Shown here piece after piece: positions 12,818 to 24,780 of a stretch of 64,000 nucleotides of DNA. Position 1 is the first letter of the stretch; each line of letters begins with the position of its first letter. This DNA is from Membranipora membranacea (taxonomy: Eukaryota; Bryozoa; Gymnolaemata; Cheilostomatida; Membraniporidae). The translations under genes and the position numbers were made by a program. A model generated the notes under the pieces. That model was not told where the DNA came from. It ran no database searches and saw only the letters and a list, made by a program, of their open reading frames with translations. The stretch lies in contig OU612065.1 of NCBI GenBank assembly GCA_914767715.1, forward strand, positions 3,224,001 through 3,288,000, read 5' to 3'.

Positions 12818-13244
12818 ACAATGTCATAATAATGTCATCTTATACATGATTTTTATCTAATAGCAGATAATTCTTGTGCAGAAACTTTTTTATTTTTGTA
12901 ATTAATAAATGATGGACCTGAATCATGATGTTCTACACTAGTAAGTGAACGTGATATGATTGTGTGCATTTTTTAGCTAAGTATATACTGCTGTCAAAAA
13001 TCACTGGACCGTAGCCTGTGCTCTGAGACTGCCTCTTGTCCCAATAATTGGATACCTGTTCTATAAAAGTTAACAGTAATTCAATACCCGTCACCCGTCA
13101 CCTCATGTAATTTACTGGAGCTTATTTAGTATAAAAGGTTCTGGCAAAAAATCATGTCAGCTGTCAGTATGCCGACTTAGCCAGCTGATTTGGGTTACTC
13201 GCCTGTCTCCAATCTGTCACTGGTTGTTTTCATGATTTGTTTAT

Positions 13245-13280
13245 TATCACAGAGTAAGGATATATCCTTACTCTGTGATA
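13245..13280. repeat. 36-bp perfect palindrome, same family as 12786
   Basis: The arm is tatcacagagtaaggata followed by its exact reverse complement. It differs from the 12786 copy only by an extra TA at the centre and a TA pair at the edges, consistent with a TA target duplication. Confidence 0.8.
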
Positions 13281-13879
13281 GTATCCTTATTCCTTACTGA
13301 GTATTATTATTGTGCGAGGCCACAAGGTCGTACTTATCATCACTGAGTTGAATTAATCAGTGACCCGGGAATTTATTGGCTTCAGAACATAATCTAGGAT
13401 TTCAGATGTCATCGAGATAAGCTTTAGTATGAGTAACTTGTTTTCTTTTGCAGATCAGCTGTCCATGTTTGCCCGCAGGGGTCACATTTGTTAGCATAAA
13501 CTACAAGCAGAATGTTCTAAAGTGCTGTCTTTTGTAGGAATAAACTACCACAGATAAAATAAGCAACATCATCATAGCTTCACCAAGGAGTTTACTGCAT
13601 AAGCTCAGTGAGTACTAGTATGGCAGAGTAATAATATAAATATCGACAATTAACATACAGTACAGGAGTAACAGGACCTACTCTATTCTTTAGTTTTATG
13701 CATACTGTATTGTATGACAGTGGAACTATTGTAGATATTTAACCAAATATGTTCATACGCTTCATGTTTCTCTCACTTTTCGTCTTACAGATATTTATCA
13801 GATAGCCGATGAGTTGAGGGACGCTTGAGGAAATTCAGATACATTACTATCATCTCGACCTCGCACATTATTGTCATCT

Positions 13880-16800
13880 ATGAATTCTACAAAGACTATG
13901 AAGCGAAACTGTGTGTTATGCTCAGGACGAGTATGGATATTACTGTTGGCTGGAGTGTCTGTATGTGGGCTGACTCTGCTATCAGGCTGGCCCTCAGCTC
14001 TTTATAGCAGTTACAGCTCAGAATCTGTCCAGGCTAAACTACAAGATGAAGTTCAAAGGTTTATTGAGCCTAGGGCTCACTCACATAAGCATTACCACAG
14101 ACACTCCGGAATATTTACGAATGTCACCCAAACTGCATCACCTGTTAGTGAGAAAGCTGGAGGGCCTGAAACTCTGAGGACTGAGGATATTAACAAAGAT
14201 GATGGGGAGGACGAGGTTGAATCTGTAGAAGTTAAGGACCCCAAGGTAGGAATCTCAATGTCCTTAGCTAGCAATACTTGATGATTACAACAAACAAATA
14301 AAAAGTGGCGGACTTGAATCACTATGGCTCATAGCAATGAGGGATTTTGGCCTAGGTGACTGAAAATGTATAGAAAATTGGACTAATTTCTTGTTTGGAC
14401 TACATTCCTTGTTTTCTCATCCTAAGCTATTAGGATACAGAAGCTTTCTACAACCCTATGACAGCAATCAGCATTCCTCGTGATGACTGAACAAATCAAG
14501 TGTGTCAGTGGAAGTAATTTAAATGGCCACAACTTTCATTATGGCCCAGCAAGCTATTATTTCTGTATAGCTATCGTGGCCATTCAAAAGGCTATAACAT
14601 AATCCCATTTTCTTCCCTATATCTACCTATGTAAAACTGAGCAACAACAATATTGTGATGTCATGTGTGTATTCCACAGTTGCTTAGCTGAACTATGTCT
14701 GTGTCTCAGTTATCTCTTATCAGTCAAATGATAATTAGAGTTATCTAGTCAAAGATTTCAGATATGCTAACAGGCTCTGATTGAGTGAGGTCCTCAACTA
14801 TAATATTCAACTATCAAGCACTGTTGATCTGATCTCTTCAAATATGCACTCAATCTTTGCGCTGAATTAAAACATACAATATTATGATATGTTTATACAG
14901 AGGTTGTGTTATACACTAAATGTATTTAAATTAAACATTTATATTGCCAGCGATTCCAAGCTAGCATATAATTATTCTATCTATACCTTACAATTGCTCT
15001 TTGTCTTGCAAACATCTGGCAGTCTGTTGGGATGGGGTAGGCTGGGGGTCCTTCACCACCCCAACCACCCGCCCGCGACAGTCTGCCCAGGCTACACTCC
15101 TCTGATGGCACATATTTTCTGGGCTATATTCTAGCTTTGTTCGAATAAGCAATTTTTATGATATACATCAATTTCAAGTTTGGTCCTATGTCCTGGCTTT
15201 TAAAACGACTTACATTGCATTTGATTTGTGTTACCAAAATAACAGAATTTGATTCAGTACGCTGGATATTTAATATGAAATCTATAAGTGAAACTCAAGG
15301 CACAGTGCTGAAAAATAATCTGTTTTGTTTTGCCAATGAATAGCAACCGCAACAACAGTGATGGATCTAAAACAGAATATTCTTTATGAATGGCTTCTAT
15401 TATTTATCCATTCACCATCAAAACAGAATGCTTATTTCTAGCCAGGTTTGTGTGATGGTACCAATGCTTTTAGCTGCTATTTTGGAAAGGCCCTGAGTGT
15501 TTGGTATCGGCATGCCATTGCCAATTAGGTTGTAATTGAATGCCACTGTCAGCCACCTGCCCACCATGCAATGCTTGATCACTTTGACTAAGAAATGCCC
15601 AGTGCACTGACTGGCCCAAAAAGACTGTGGTATGACAATTTTACAGCCAGACAACAAAGTTTGAAGCTTGTATAGTTGACAAACATGAAAATGCAGTCCA
15701 TGAATTTGAATCAAAAAGAGTTGTGGCCCATAATCGAGGAAGGTTAGCTTGAGGGCTCACATTACTGCATGTGGAACTTAGTGCAAAAAAATACTACCGA
15801 AGACCTCCAACTGTGGTTGTTTGGATTGCAAGACAGATTACTGACCCATGTCGAAGGCTATTGATAATGAAATGCTACCACCAGCTATCCCGGCATAGTT
15901 TGAGTGTTTAAACTACATCTGATCAAGAAGTTTTGGAGAAGCAGCCAACCATAATTTCCCTCAAAACCTCAGGATATATAACTATTGTCGAAGTATAATC
16001 CCTCTAGGACAGTCTGTGCAACCAGTATGAAACCCACTTGATTCACTGTGACTTTTTTCTGTTGTTACGCAACATTGTGTTTTACTAATGCAACCGTCCT
16101 AAAGGCTGCCCTAGAGCTCGCTAAAAGCTACAGTACCTGTACGGCCTGCATGTTTGCGATCTCTGGCCTAGGGAAAGCCTGTCAGCTAAAGCTAGATTTA
16201 ATCAACTCGGACGATTTTATTTTTTTATCTGTAGCTGCGAGAATACAAGGATCTGGTCCTGCAAGCACAAAATGAAGCTCTGCGTGTACTTGATTCAAAG
16301 TCAGGCTGGAATTACGCCAAAGGCAAGAGTAAAGAGACAGACGGCATCGTATACTCGATGGACACATCAAAATGGGGAACTATATATAAGCTTGAGGTTA
16401 GTTTTTTTGTTCTTACCGAAGATATAGAAAACTAGTTGTTCTGTTCCTGGACTGTTCTTGTTCAGACCATATAAGGTCTACTCATCATCATCATCATCAT
16501 CATAGTATTTGAATAATTATTGTCACAAGGCCCGAGTATTTAGTGTATGTATTCATCTAAGTTATACAGTCTACTGATTATGAATATGAGACAGTGGCAT
16601 GAGGGATATTAGCGTATATGCATTTCAAGTACTGATGATCGATACTTTAATATGTCCCCTTTATTGTCTCATTAAATAAATGCTATCTGTGTATAACTGT
16701 TAGTTAAAAAGTTTGCATCTAACCTACTTGTAATGCAATCATTTGTGTATTCAAGGCTATCTTAGATGTTGATGCTGAGGTACTGTTTGATGACATTGTG

Positions 16801-17826
16801 TATAAATCACAAAATGTACCGTTGTGGAACCCTACCATGGAAAAAGTACAAGTGCTACAAACGATAGATGACAGTACAGAAGTAGCCTACAGTATATCAG
16901 CCAGTGCTCTCGCGGGAGTGGTCAGCAGCAGGTATGTGGTGTGTGTAGGCAATAGACAACATGCCTCTGTAGAGTGTGACTGTGCTCATCTCTCTTACTT
17001 TTGTACCATGTCGGATATTTATTTCTGGTCATACTTGGTCATAAATTCATTATTGTCAGGACCACATAGTTGCTATTTGGATACATGACACTCTTATCTT
17101 TTTTCTGTTAATTCTAACCCTGTAGAACCACTTCATGGACGATAGAAAGAAAGAAAACTAAGCCAAACACGGACAAAAAGGCTTCATTTTAGGCATGAAA
17201 AATATGTTCTTAAATGTAGGAGAAGACGACTATTCTACACCAATATATATAAATTAGAATATTTGTCCCAAACTCCCTGATTTAACATGTCTTAACATAT
17301 TGGTCACATCCCAATGAAGAAATTGGGTAAGAAGAATAACATTCAGAGTGATGTTTATCTACAATTTTTAGAGATTTTGTGTACACCAGACACTGGGAGG
17401 AGGAGGACGGCTGGCTGGTTACCAGCTCAGTCTCAATCCATTATGACAAGATGCCTCCTAACAATCTATATGTGAGAGGCGAACAGAGACCAGGTATCAT
17501 CAGAATGAGGACAACTCAGGGTAACAAGGCAGAGCTGCAGTGGCTTCTTAACTCTGACATAAAGGTGATGTATTATAAACATGTAGTTTTGTTAGCAAAG
17601 ATATAAAGACAGCGCAGTCTAAAAACTAAACTCAGGAAATTAGATCAATAGGTAGAATCTTTTACACCTCACCTATTTTTGCAGAATAAAATTGATCGAA
17701 CAATAATATTCATTTTTTTTCTATTTACAGGGTTGGATACCATCAAGTGTTGTTGCACGTGCAATGTCTAGTACACTTATCAGCTATCTAGAAAGCTTAC
17801 GGAAACATGCTGCCACTCTACGCTGA
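13880..17826 (+). CDS. START-domain protein with N-terminal hydrophobic anchor or presequence (STARD1/3 paralogue)
   Basis: Five exons: 13880-14245, 16235-16396, 16756-16931, 17372-17564, 17731-17826, giving about 330 aa. The ATG at 13880 is the first after an in-frame stop (TGA 13826). Residues 1-17 are basic (MNSTKTMKRNCVLCSGR). Residues 18-34 form one hydrophobic stretch (VWILLLAGVSVCGLTLL). Residues 36-122 are a polar, acidic linker with a His-rich patch (HSHKHYHRH) and an NVT sequon. The START domain runs from 123 to 330 (VPLWNP, SRDFVYTRHWE, LYVRG, WLLNSDIKGWIP). Exon phases, and the lengths of the two middle START exons (176 and 193 nt), are the same as in the upstream STARD3-like gene, so this is a tandem duplicate that lost or swapped MENTAL. 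The basic N-terminus could be a signal anchor, a signal peptide or a StAR-like mitochondrial presequence; I cannot choose. Confidence 0.85.
15865..15912 (-). repeat. Fragment related to the TIR element at 35940-36266
   Basis: The stretch with cccggcatagtttgagtgtt matches, on the opposite strand, the left end of the 35940 element (agcgctcaaactgtgccggg), and the adjoining aatgctaccac matches its tggtagtggaatg. It lies in the first intron of the START paralogue. The other end was not found. Confidence 0.5.
16482..16503 (+). repeat. (CAT)n microsatellite
   Basis: About seven uninterrupted cat triplets lie in an intron of the START paralogue. Confidence 0.85.
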
Positions 17827-19734
17827 CTCAAGGAGTAACTAAGATTGACTCTTATCAGTATTTGGCTTTCCTGATGGATTTGGACAGTGGTTGGTTATCG
17901 GTCTGACATTGACTCATAAAGAGAGACATTAAAATACGCGGTGTAACAATTGGCTGCTAACCTCCTCCCTGAGGTAATACTATTAATCCACAAGTCTGTA
18001 GTTCAACTTTCATATTATTCAATATGCGTTGAGAGGGCTATATTCGTTCTAACCCTGATCTCATGTACGGGTGGATTTACTCAGTTGACACAATATGTCA
18101 CCTTCCAATGTATTGAAAGAAAAAGACAAAATTCTCCTGGAATAGCTAAGGTCTCCCCTGCCTAGAGAGATCACTCATTGGAATAAACCCAAGTGGTTGG
18201 GTTCAAGATAGCCTGTCTTGACAGGCTAAGTTCAAGAGTGAGAATGATCCTGCTTATCAACTTTCAAGTTACTGAAGTTTCAATTCCATGTTTTTGTAAA
18301 GTGATAATCACACCTTAGAATTTTGCTTATTGAAGACAACATATTACTTTCCACTCCATTATAAGTGCAGCTCAGGACTACACTACAACCTAACCAGTTG
18401 ATGAAGTATAACCAACCCTCTCACTCCTTTAAATATATATAAAAAACCGGTTAGATATAAATGTTAAATAGATATATAAAACATTGTGCCGGGTCATGCC
18501 ATATAGCTTGTCACCCAAAATGGTGCCTGTCTTGTGTGGTGAAATATGAAAATCACCAAATATATCAGCATTGCATCCAGGGGTGATGGACATTGGACCA
18601 CACCCTGAATTTGCTCGGCTCTCTGATGGGTACCTGTTGAAGAGGTTGACACCTGTGCACAACAAGGAACTTTAACCTCTATGGCCGCTATGGTCTTTTA
18701 TAGGTTTTATGCAATGCTACGACCCATTATTAGTTGAGTGAGATTATATGTCAACCATTACAGGATGCTGCAATACAGTCTGTTGTGTGCATGTCCATTG
18801 CAATCTTTGTTGCAATGTTTTTTTGTTGTGATTTTCTACATCTTGAACTTGGATCTTGTGTGTTCTGAAAATGTAACAAGGAAAGGTCTAGAACAAGTTA
18901 TTGGTATTACTTTGTAGTAGTTTTTACAGATAATAGTTTTTCCATAGACTGTTTGTATCATAGTTCTTTGAGTTTCTTGCCATATCATAATGATTTTTTA
19001 AACCGGCCCATCGCCATATTTCTATGTTTTCCTAGGTTCCGACTGCCAGCCCTTAGATTTATGCACAGCTATACCAATACGCAACTAATATTGGTGCATT
19101 ATGTGATATTGCTGCATGAAATTAAAAGGGGTCTTCAATTATACTCAAACTTATTGTTAGCTCCAAACTAAATCACATGCGATCTCACAATGACAAGGGT
19201 GTGTGGTTGTACATTGATGACTTAAGCGTAATACTCCTTGATGCTTTATTCTCACAGTTTTGAGTAAGTTTTAATACACAGATGCATCTGGCCTGTACCC
19301 AATGATTGGGGTAAACGGCTAGTGAGCTTTGAGCCATGTATAGGATATGTATTCTTCACTTTGTATTAAATTTGAAGGAGTAAGCTCCCCATGATCAGAA
19401 GGAACACAACTTCTAATAAAGATGAAAAATTACACAATAGGACAGTATCCTAAAGTGAAGTGGAGAGGGGACCAGAACACCAGTGATGGCCAGGATCAAT
19501 TGCTTTGTCAAGGTCATTTTATATCAAGCATTCAAAAAAGGAAAACCCACTCACTGTGTCCCTCTCTCACTGTGACTGTTTACTTTCATGAACAAAAAGG
19601 TAGACCATTTTTGTTGTTGATGATAAGCAGGAAAATTTAATTCCATACCACCTAGTGTATATATAGATATACGTAGTTAAGCTTTCCAGTTGACATGACA
19701 GTATGTTGGTATAAACCACAGGTCTACTCCAAAA

Positions 19735-19821
19735 CCTGGGATTATGGCCATGTTTGACTGCCTCAATGTCCAATGATACTGGACATTGGCAAAGTATAGA
19801 CATGTAAAACCCAGGGGCCCA
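19735..19821. mobile_element. Diverged copy of the foldback MITE at 52350-52516
   Basis: The right arm (ggacattggcaaagtatag, then catgtaaaacccaggggccc) closely matches the right arm of the 52350-52516 element. The left arm (cctgggattatggcc, then cctcaatgtcc) is a degraded mirror of it. No clear target duplication remains. Confidence 0.6.
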
Positions 19822-20456
19822 CGCTTTAACTCCTTGCTCTTACGGACTCACACATTAAATCTTGGTTGACTTTGCCTTATCCGTGGGATTGGGACACCTA
19901 ATTAATACCAGATGTAGAGCCGGAACTGTAACTAGCCAATGTGGTAGCACTGACTGGCTCAGCCAGAGCCAGCAATTGGCAAAGCTGTAACCCAAAATTC
20001 AGCAGCAAGTTCTTGACAATATTGTTACAGATCTCTACTGTGATAAGAGGCTTGGTTCATGGTATAGCTAGTGGTCAGTTGATTGAGTTAATAGATAAGA
20101 CTTACATTACATAAATTTCATTAGTTGGATACTGAAAACTTTTAATTTGGGACTAAATTGGCTTATTGAAAAGGGAATTGTTCCACGGGTTAACACAATG
20201 CATTCTGAATTAAATGTCATTGAATTTAGTTCAGTGTTAAATGTAAACAATCGGTTGGCTGAATGAAAGGGCATACTCTATTCAAAGTATCATAACAAAA
20301 GAACATGAAAGGGACCCACAATTCGGATTGGTAAGCCTAATCTTATTGTCTCATCCAACTAATGCTGTGAATGTAATGTACATTTTTGCGATATCAGAAT
20401 TTAAGAGAAAGTGCCATCCACCCAACCTAGACATCTTACTAAGATAAGGCCCAACT

Positions 20457-20560
20457 GACAGCTCAGCGCCATAGGCGTGTGACTTGGGATCAAATGGTCC
20501 TGGGTTCGAGCCCCACCGGGAGCACTGTTTGTCTAGTATTACCTGACTTGGCTGTCGCAG
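20457..20560 (+). repeat. tRNA-derived SINE-like repeat
   Basis: It has an A-box-like cagctcagcgcc and a perfect B box (gggttcgagcccc) at tRNA-like spacing, but no matching 5' acceptor strand, so it is not a functional tRNA. The downstream body contains attacctga, also found after the tRNA-like head at 63826. Confidence 0.6.
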
Positions 20561-20761
20561 GCCATTCACCCTAGCCGACTTGGAACAATTAATGCTGGAC
20601 TGGCACATGCTCATAATCTTCAGAAATTGAAGTGGGCATTACTCGGGACGGAACAAAAACTCTGTTCCATAACCATTTAGCTGCAGTTTGTGATCCATGT
20701 CCTATGTAATCCAAAATGGTAGCATGGATCAATAAATCTGCTTCTCTGTCAGTTATAAGGT

Positions 20762-23700
20762 ATGAAGAGGTCAAGTGAAGCAATGGATATTAGAGCATCA
20801 ACATTCAAGAAGAGGCGGTTCCATCCTGGTGAGTTTAAAGGTCAAATATTCTTATGATTTTAAAGGCTGCCAATTCAAGTATTACATAAAGCCCGGGGTA
20901 TGTGAATTCATTAGCTATATCACAGTGGATAAGGCCATACCTTAATTCAGAAAATGACTATTTATTTATTTAATCATATGTTATTACTACATTTACCAGA
21001 GTTGATCAATAATCGTAATAAGAATAGTGTTTATTTTTGACTGTGCAGTAGAAGCTCCTTCATGACGCCAGGTTTTAAAACAGCTAGTAATAACTCAAAC
21101 AAGCTGCACAATATGACTAAGCTTGAACTGCATAACTATAAGTTGTGGCTTGAGATATGAGCATTTCCATTGACAGACACAACATAACTAAAACCTTCTT
21201 ACACAAGTTGTATTTTGATCTAGATGATAGGTTTTTCGAGGATGGAAATTTACTATGCCGATTAGAACAGGAGAAATACCTCCCACCTGAAAGTCTGTGT
21301 GATAACCAAGGACGTGATGATATGGAGGTGGATAGATACTCAATCAGCTGCCAAATGCATGGTTGTGCTCAGCTGTTTGGAACATTGGCTAGGTAGGTAG
21401 GTAGGAAGGCTAGGTAAACTGGTTGTAATCCATAACTTTTTTTCGGATAGCGATATGGTATCTCCAACAGACATACCATGTCCAACCACATCCAGTGGCT
21501 TAGTATCCAGGGATGGGTGGTACCTGTTCTGTAATAATCATTCTAACACGACAACAGGCATTGTCAATGTGGATGCCGCATAGCTTTGTAGAGTTGATGA
21601 AATGGTTCCATTAGAGTAAGTACGGTAACATAGGTAACAGAGGGAATTTAGTACAGATTTACTCCCTACACCTCGCTTATGCCAGGTTGAGGGAAAGTTT
21701 TTGACTCTAAAGTGTGCTGCTTTTGATCCAGTTGTGCTGCTGAAACCATGATGTCATTAATGGTAGTATGTAGTGCCACACATACACTAAAAGAAATATC
21801 TCAGTACCTAGTACTACTATTACTTTTCTGCAAATATTTACAATAATTCAGGTGATTACTCATCAATGATAAAAATGATTTTCAGGAAAATTAAAAAGAA
21901 TCGGTTGAACACGTTCCACACACTGTGAATCATTCCATTAACATGGTTTTTTAATGTGGAGAAAATAATTTAATTATGGGAATGACATTTATGAATACTT
22001 AGTTAGACCTCAATAACTTGGATCTGAAGCAAGACTTTAATTGAATCTCATGGCAAATAATGAAAAACCCTCAATTGTTAAAAGAAAATAAAAGGCTCAA
22101 TCATCATTCACATATGCATCTATTTGTATTCATATTTCAGTTATGAAGACCATTACGCAACGAGACATAGAAATGTCTGCCAGACATGTGGTAAAGTCTT
22201 CCCAACACTTCATCTGCTAGAAATTCATCTCAATGAACAACACAATCCTATGTTTGAAATTCTGGCTAAATCTACAAATATGGTGAGAGCAGTAGTTGTG
22301 ATATTTGCTTCATAATATTGAATGATTAAAGGTCACCAAAAACATCATTGGTATTATTTTAGGACTCTTGGGCTGTGTCAGGTGTTGCCCCCATTGATAG
22401 GGGCACTTATGAGACCTGGAATTGGTCATTTCTGACTTGCATTGTCTTATAGAAGGGAAATGGATCACATACATGTCTCCTAGATAACATGATTGGACCT
22501 CTGTTTTTTATTTTTTAATTTGATTCTCAGGGAGAAATAAAGGTCGGTGAGTGGACACAGTAGGGCAAAAGTACACGTTAATTAGTTTACAATTGTTCCT
22601 CATAGGGCTGATCATGCCCATTTATTTTATTTTATAATTAGAATAGGGTCTTCATAGTGGTGAGAAAGTTATATCGATATCATTCTCAGACATGTGGAGT
22701 ACATGGCTTTCTATCCCAGACAGCCTTGTCAGTCAGAATACAGATGTATACACGCATAGTAGTCAAACGCCCCAGAGAGTTCTGTTTGTATAACACCTAT
22801 CAGATAATTTGATTTCGAGGTCTAAGATATTTTATCTATTGCAGTATGTGTGCCTGGTATCCGGTTGTGATGAAAAATTTGATCATTCAAAAAGGAGAAA
22901 AAAACATTTAGTGGAAATACACAAATATCCTTCTTCATTCAGATTTGATCGGATAGCGAATTTCAAATGGTAAGCTTATTACAACGTCTTACCAACAATA
23001 TGCGGAACTTGTTCAATCACATCGGACTTAGCATAACGCTAGTTTGGATCTCCTTACTAACACTTGGATTTCAGAGACTAAAAGTTACACAAAAAGAATA
23101 ATTCACAGATATGAGGAAAGCAAATTAGATATTACACAATTTCAGTCTTTTCTGCTCTGAATACAGGTTTTTCACTCAAGCAATAATGAAACACCTCTCA
23201 GCGGTGTGACTCCAGATGATTGAAATTTCCATCTGAATTCAAGAAGTAATCAAGCTGAGAATTCCAATATCACTTACTCATGTTATTTTAGTAAGAAAAC
23301 TGTAGAACGCTGCAAACAGCATGAAGATACAGACATGGATACAGCCTCTTTATATACTTGTGAGGTTAAAGACCACAAACAGGAGACAGTTGTACCTTCC
23401 CGATTCCAATATTCTTACAAGTATATAATTTTGTAAAGATGTGCAGTTAATATGAATGACAGAGTTATGCCCCCTTCGTCAAACAGTGGAAAACTCCCAC
23501 AAAGTTATCACAAATTTGTGTTCTTGGTCCAGGAATGGTGGGACACCCTCCCTGCTTGGTCGTAATAAATCACCACTATTCAACTTTGATTTATTGCTAA
23601 AGATTTTGAGTTTCTTACTTCAATTGGAGCTGTTTCTCTAGAAATAGGCTTTGCGAGAATCTACATGTTGGTTGGTGTAAGGGGGTGGCCTTTTATCTCA

Positions 23701-24118
23701 CCAGTTGGATAACATCCAAAGTCAATCAGTCTGATCTCAGTGAAAATTCTTTAACAACGGCTGCAGGTATTCACAGACCAGATTTACTCAAGGAATTATT
23801 GGCATATCAGGGTTTTTTATTGTAATGAGTTTGATCTGTTGTGATTATTAATAAAGTTCATAATAATTATCGGTTTTTTCCTCTCAACTCCCAAGATTGG
23901 GAAGACTGTAGGATGATCCATTTATACTTTTAATATGCTGCAGGGTTCCGAAGAGTATCTCATTTGGATCAGGGGTACAGCGAGGTTTTACACACAGCAA
24001 GAACAAGCCTAGGCCCAGAGGAAACCATCTGACAAAGAAGAAGGCATCCCATGCTGAAGCTCAAATCAACATAGAAGACATTGACATGAATGAACTAGCA
24101 CAATCTCTGGACTCTTGA
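20762..24118 (+). CDS. ZNF511: Zinc finger protein 511
   Basis: Exons: 20762-20828 (inferred first exon), 21155-21392, 22141-22282, 22845-22969, 23292-23420, 23944-24118, giving about 291 aa (human ZNF511 is about 252). Three C2H2 fingers are visible: CQMHGC with a split finger, CQTCGKVFPTLHLLEIH, and CLVSGCDEKFDHSKRRKKH followed by the family signature PSSFRFD. The N-terminal RFFEDG and C-terminal SISFGSGVQRGF are also conserved. By family it is a nuclear C2H2 protein of poorly known role. The first exon fits by phase (1) and a good donor, but its partner acceptor (cttgag) is poor, so the N-terminus is less sure; a start at 21157 is possible. Exon 2 ends in repeated gtag units offering several donors. 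It converges with ARCN1. Confidence 0.88.
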
Positions 24119-24780
24119 TTTAATCAGGGATTGATCCATCGTTACCCCAAACTCATATTTGTCTCATTGGAGGCAGCCTGCGTCAAAAAGGTCTACATGG
24201 AACTTGCCGCTTTTATTAATACTGATGGTCAATTTTGAACATGAATGAAATACCAAAACAATAACTTTACAAGTATTTACCAGCAATCATCCTAATAACC
24301 AGAAACTGGGTGTCTGTTTGTGTTATATTATATTCTGGTCTACAGGAAATTAGTGAGAGAACTAAATGGAAAGAGAAAAAGTTATAACCCAAATATGGAT
24401 CTGGCTCAAACATCAGCTAGATCAAAAGGTTAATCATGATGTAAATTTGGACTTTATTTTTGTCTTTATGTGATATACAAGTAACAATAATGCATTTTAT
24501 CTTTCAGTGCCTTCATGATACTGCCAATATTGATGTTCGCTATAGAAACAATTATTTTCAGAAATTTAATAACTCATGAAAAACAGTTTAGATACATACT
24601 ACAGCTCTTTCTTAAATGATTAAAACCTTTAAGATCCGACAATCATTTACCAGTTCAGGACAAAGTGATTTATTCTAGTACAAAGAAATGTTGCACTTAT
24701 TTCCCTAATCAGAGACTGCTTTTTTACGATGCAGACAAGGAGCTAGTTTATAATAAGTTAGATATACACACACCATCTCC
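24119..24780. other. Convergent 3' ends of ZNF511 and ARCN1
   Basis: A possible alternative terminal exon of ZNF511 lies at 24346-24433. The ARCN1 poly(A) signal is at 24669-24674 on the minus strand. Nothing else was recognised. Confidence 0.5.
24669..24674 (-). terminator. Poly(A) signal of ARCN1
   Basis: AATAAA on the minus strand lies about 107 bp beyond the ARCN1 stop codon. Confidence 0.65.

Larger units (their letters stand above)
12437..13879. other. Intergenic region between the two START genes
   Basis: No coding exon was recognised. It contains two tiny perfect palindromes (12786-12817, 13245-13280). A splice-acceptor-like gtcttacag ends at about 13791, just before the next gene, and may begin its 5'UTR exon. 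An in-frame TGA at 13826 precedes the next gene's ATG. Confidence 0.4.
17827..20761. other. Intergenic region between the START paralogue and ZNF511
   Basis: No gene was recognised. A candidate AATAAA for the upstream gene is at 18182-18187. A small perfect hairpin (agcctgtc, tt, gacaggct) is at about 18210-18227. A diverged foldback copy is at 19735-19821 and a tRNA-derived repeat at about 20457-20560. Confidence 0.45.

Noticed and set aside
20351-20614. 87-residue minus-strand frame
   Set aside because: It runs through the tRNA-derived repeat and has no recognisable domain.
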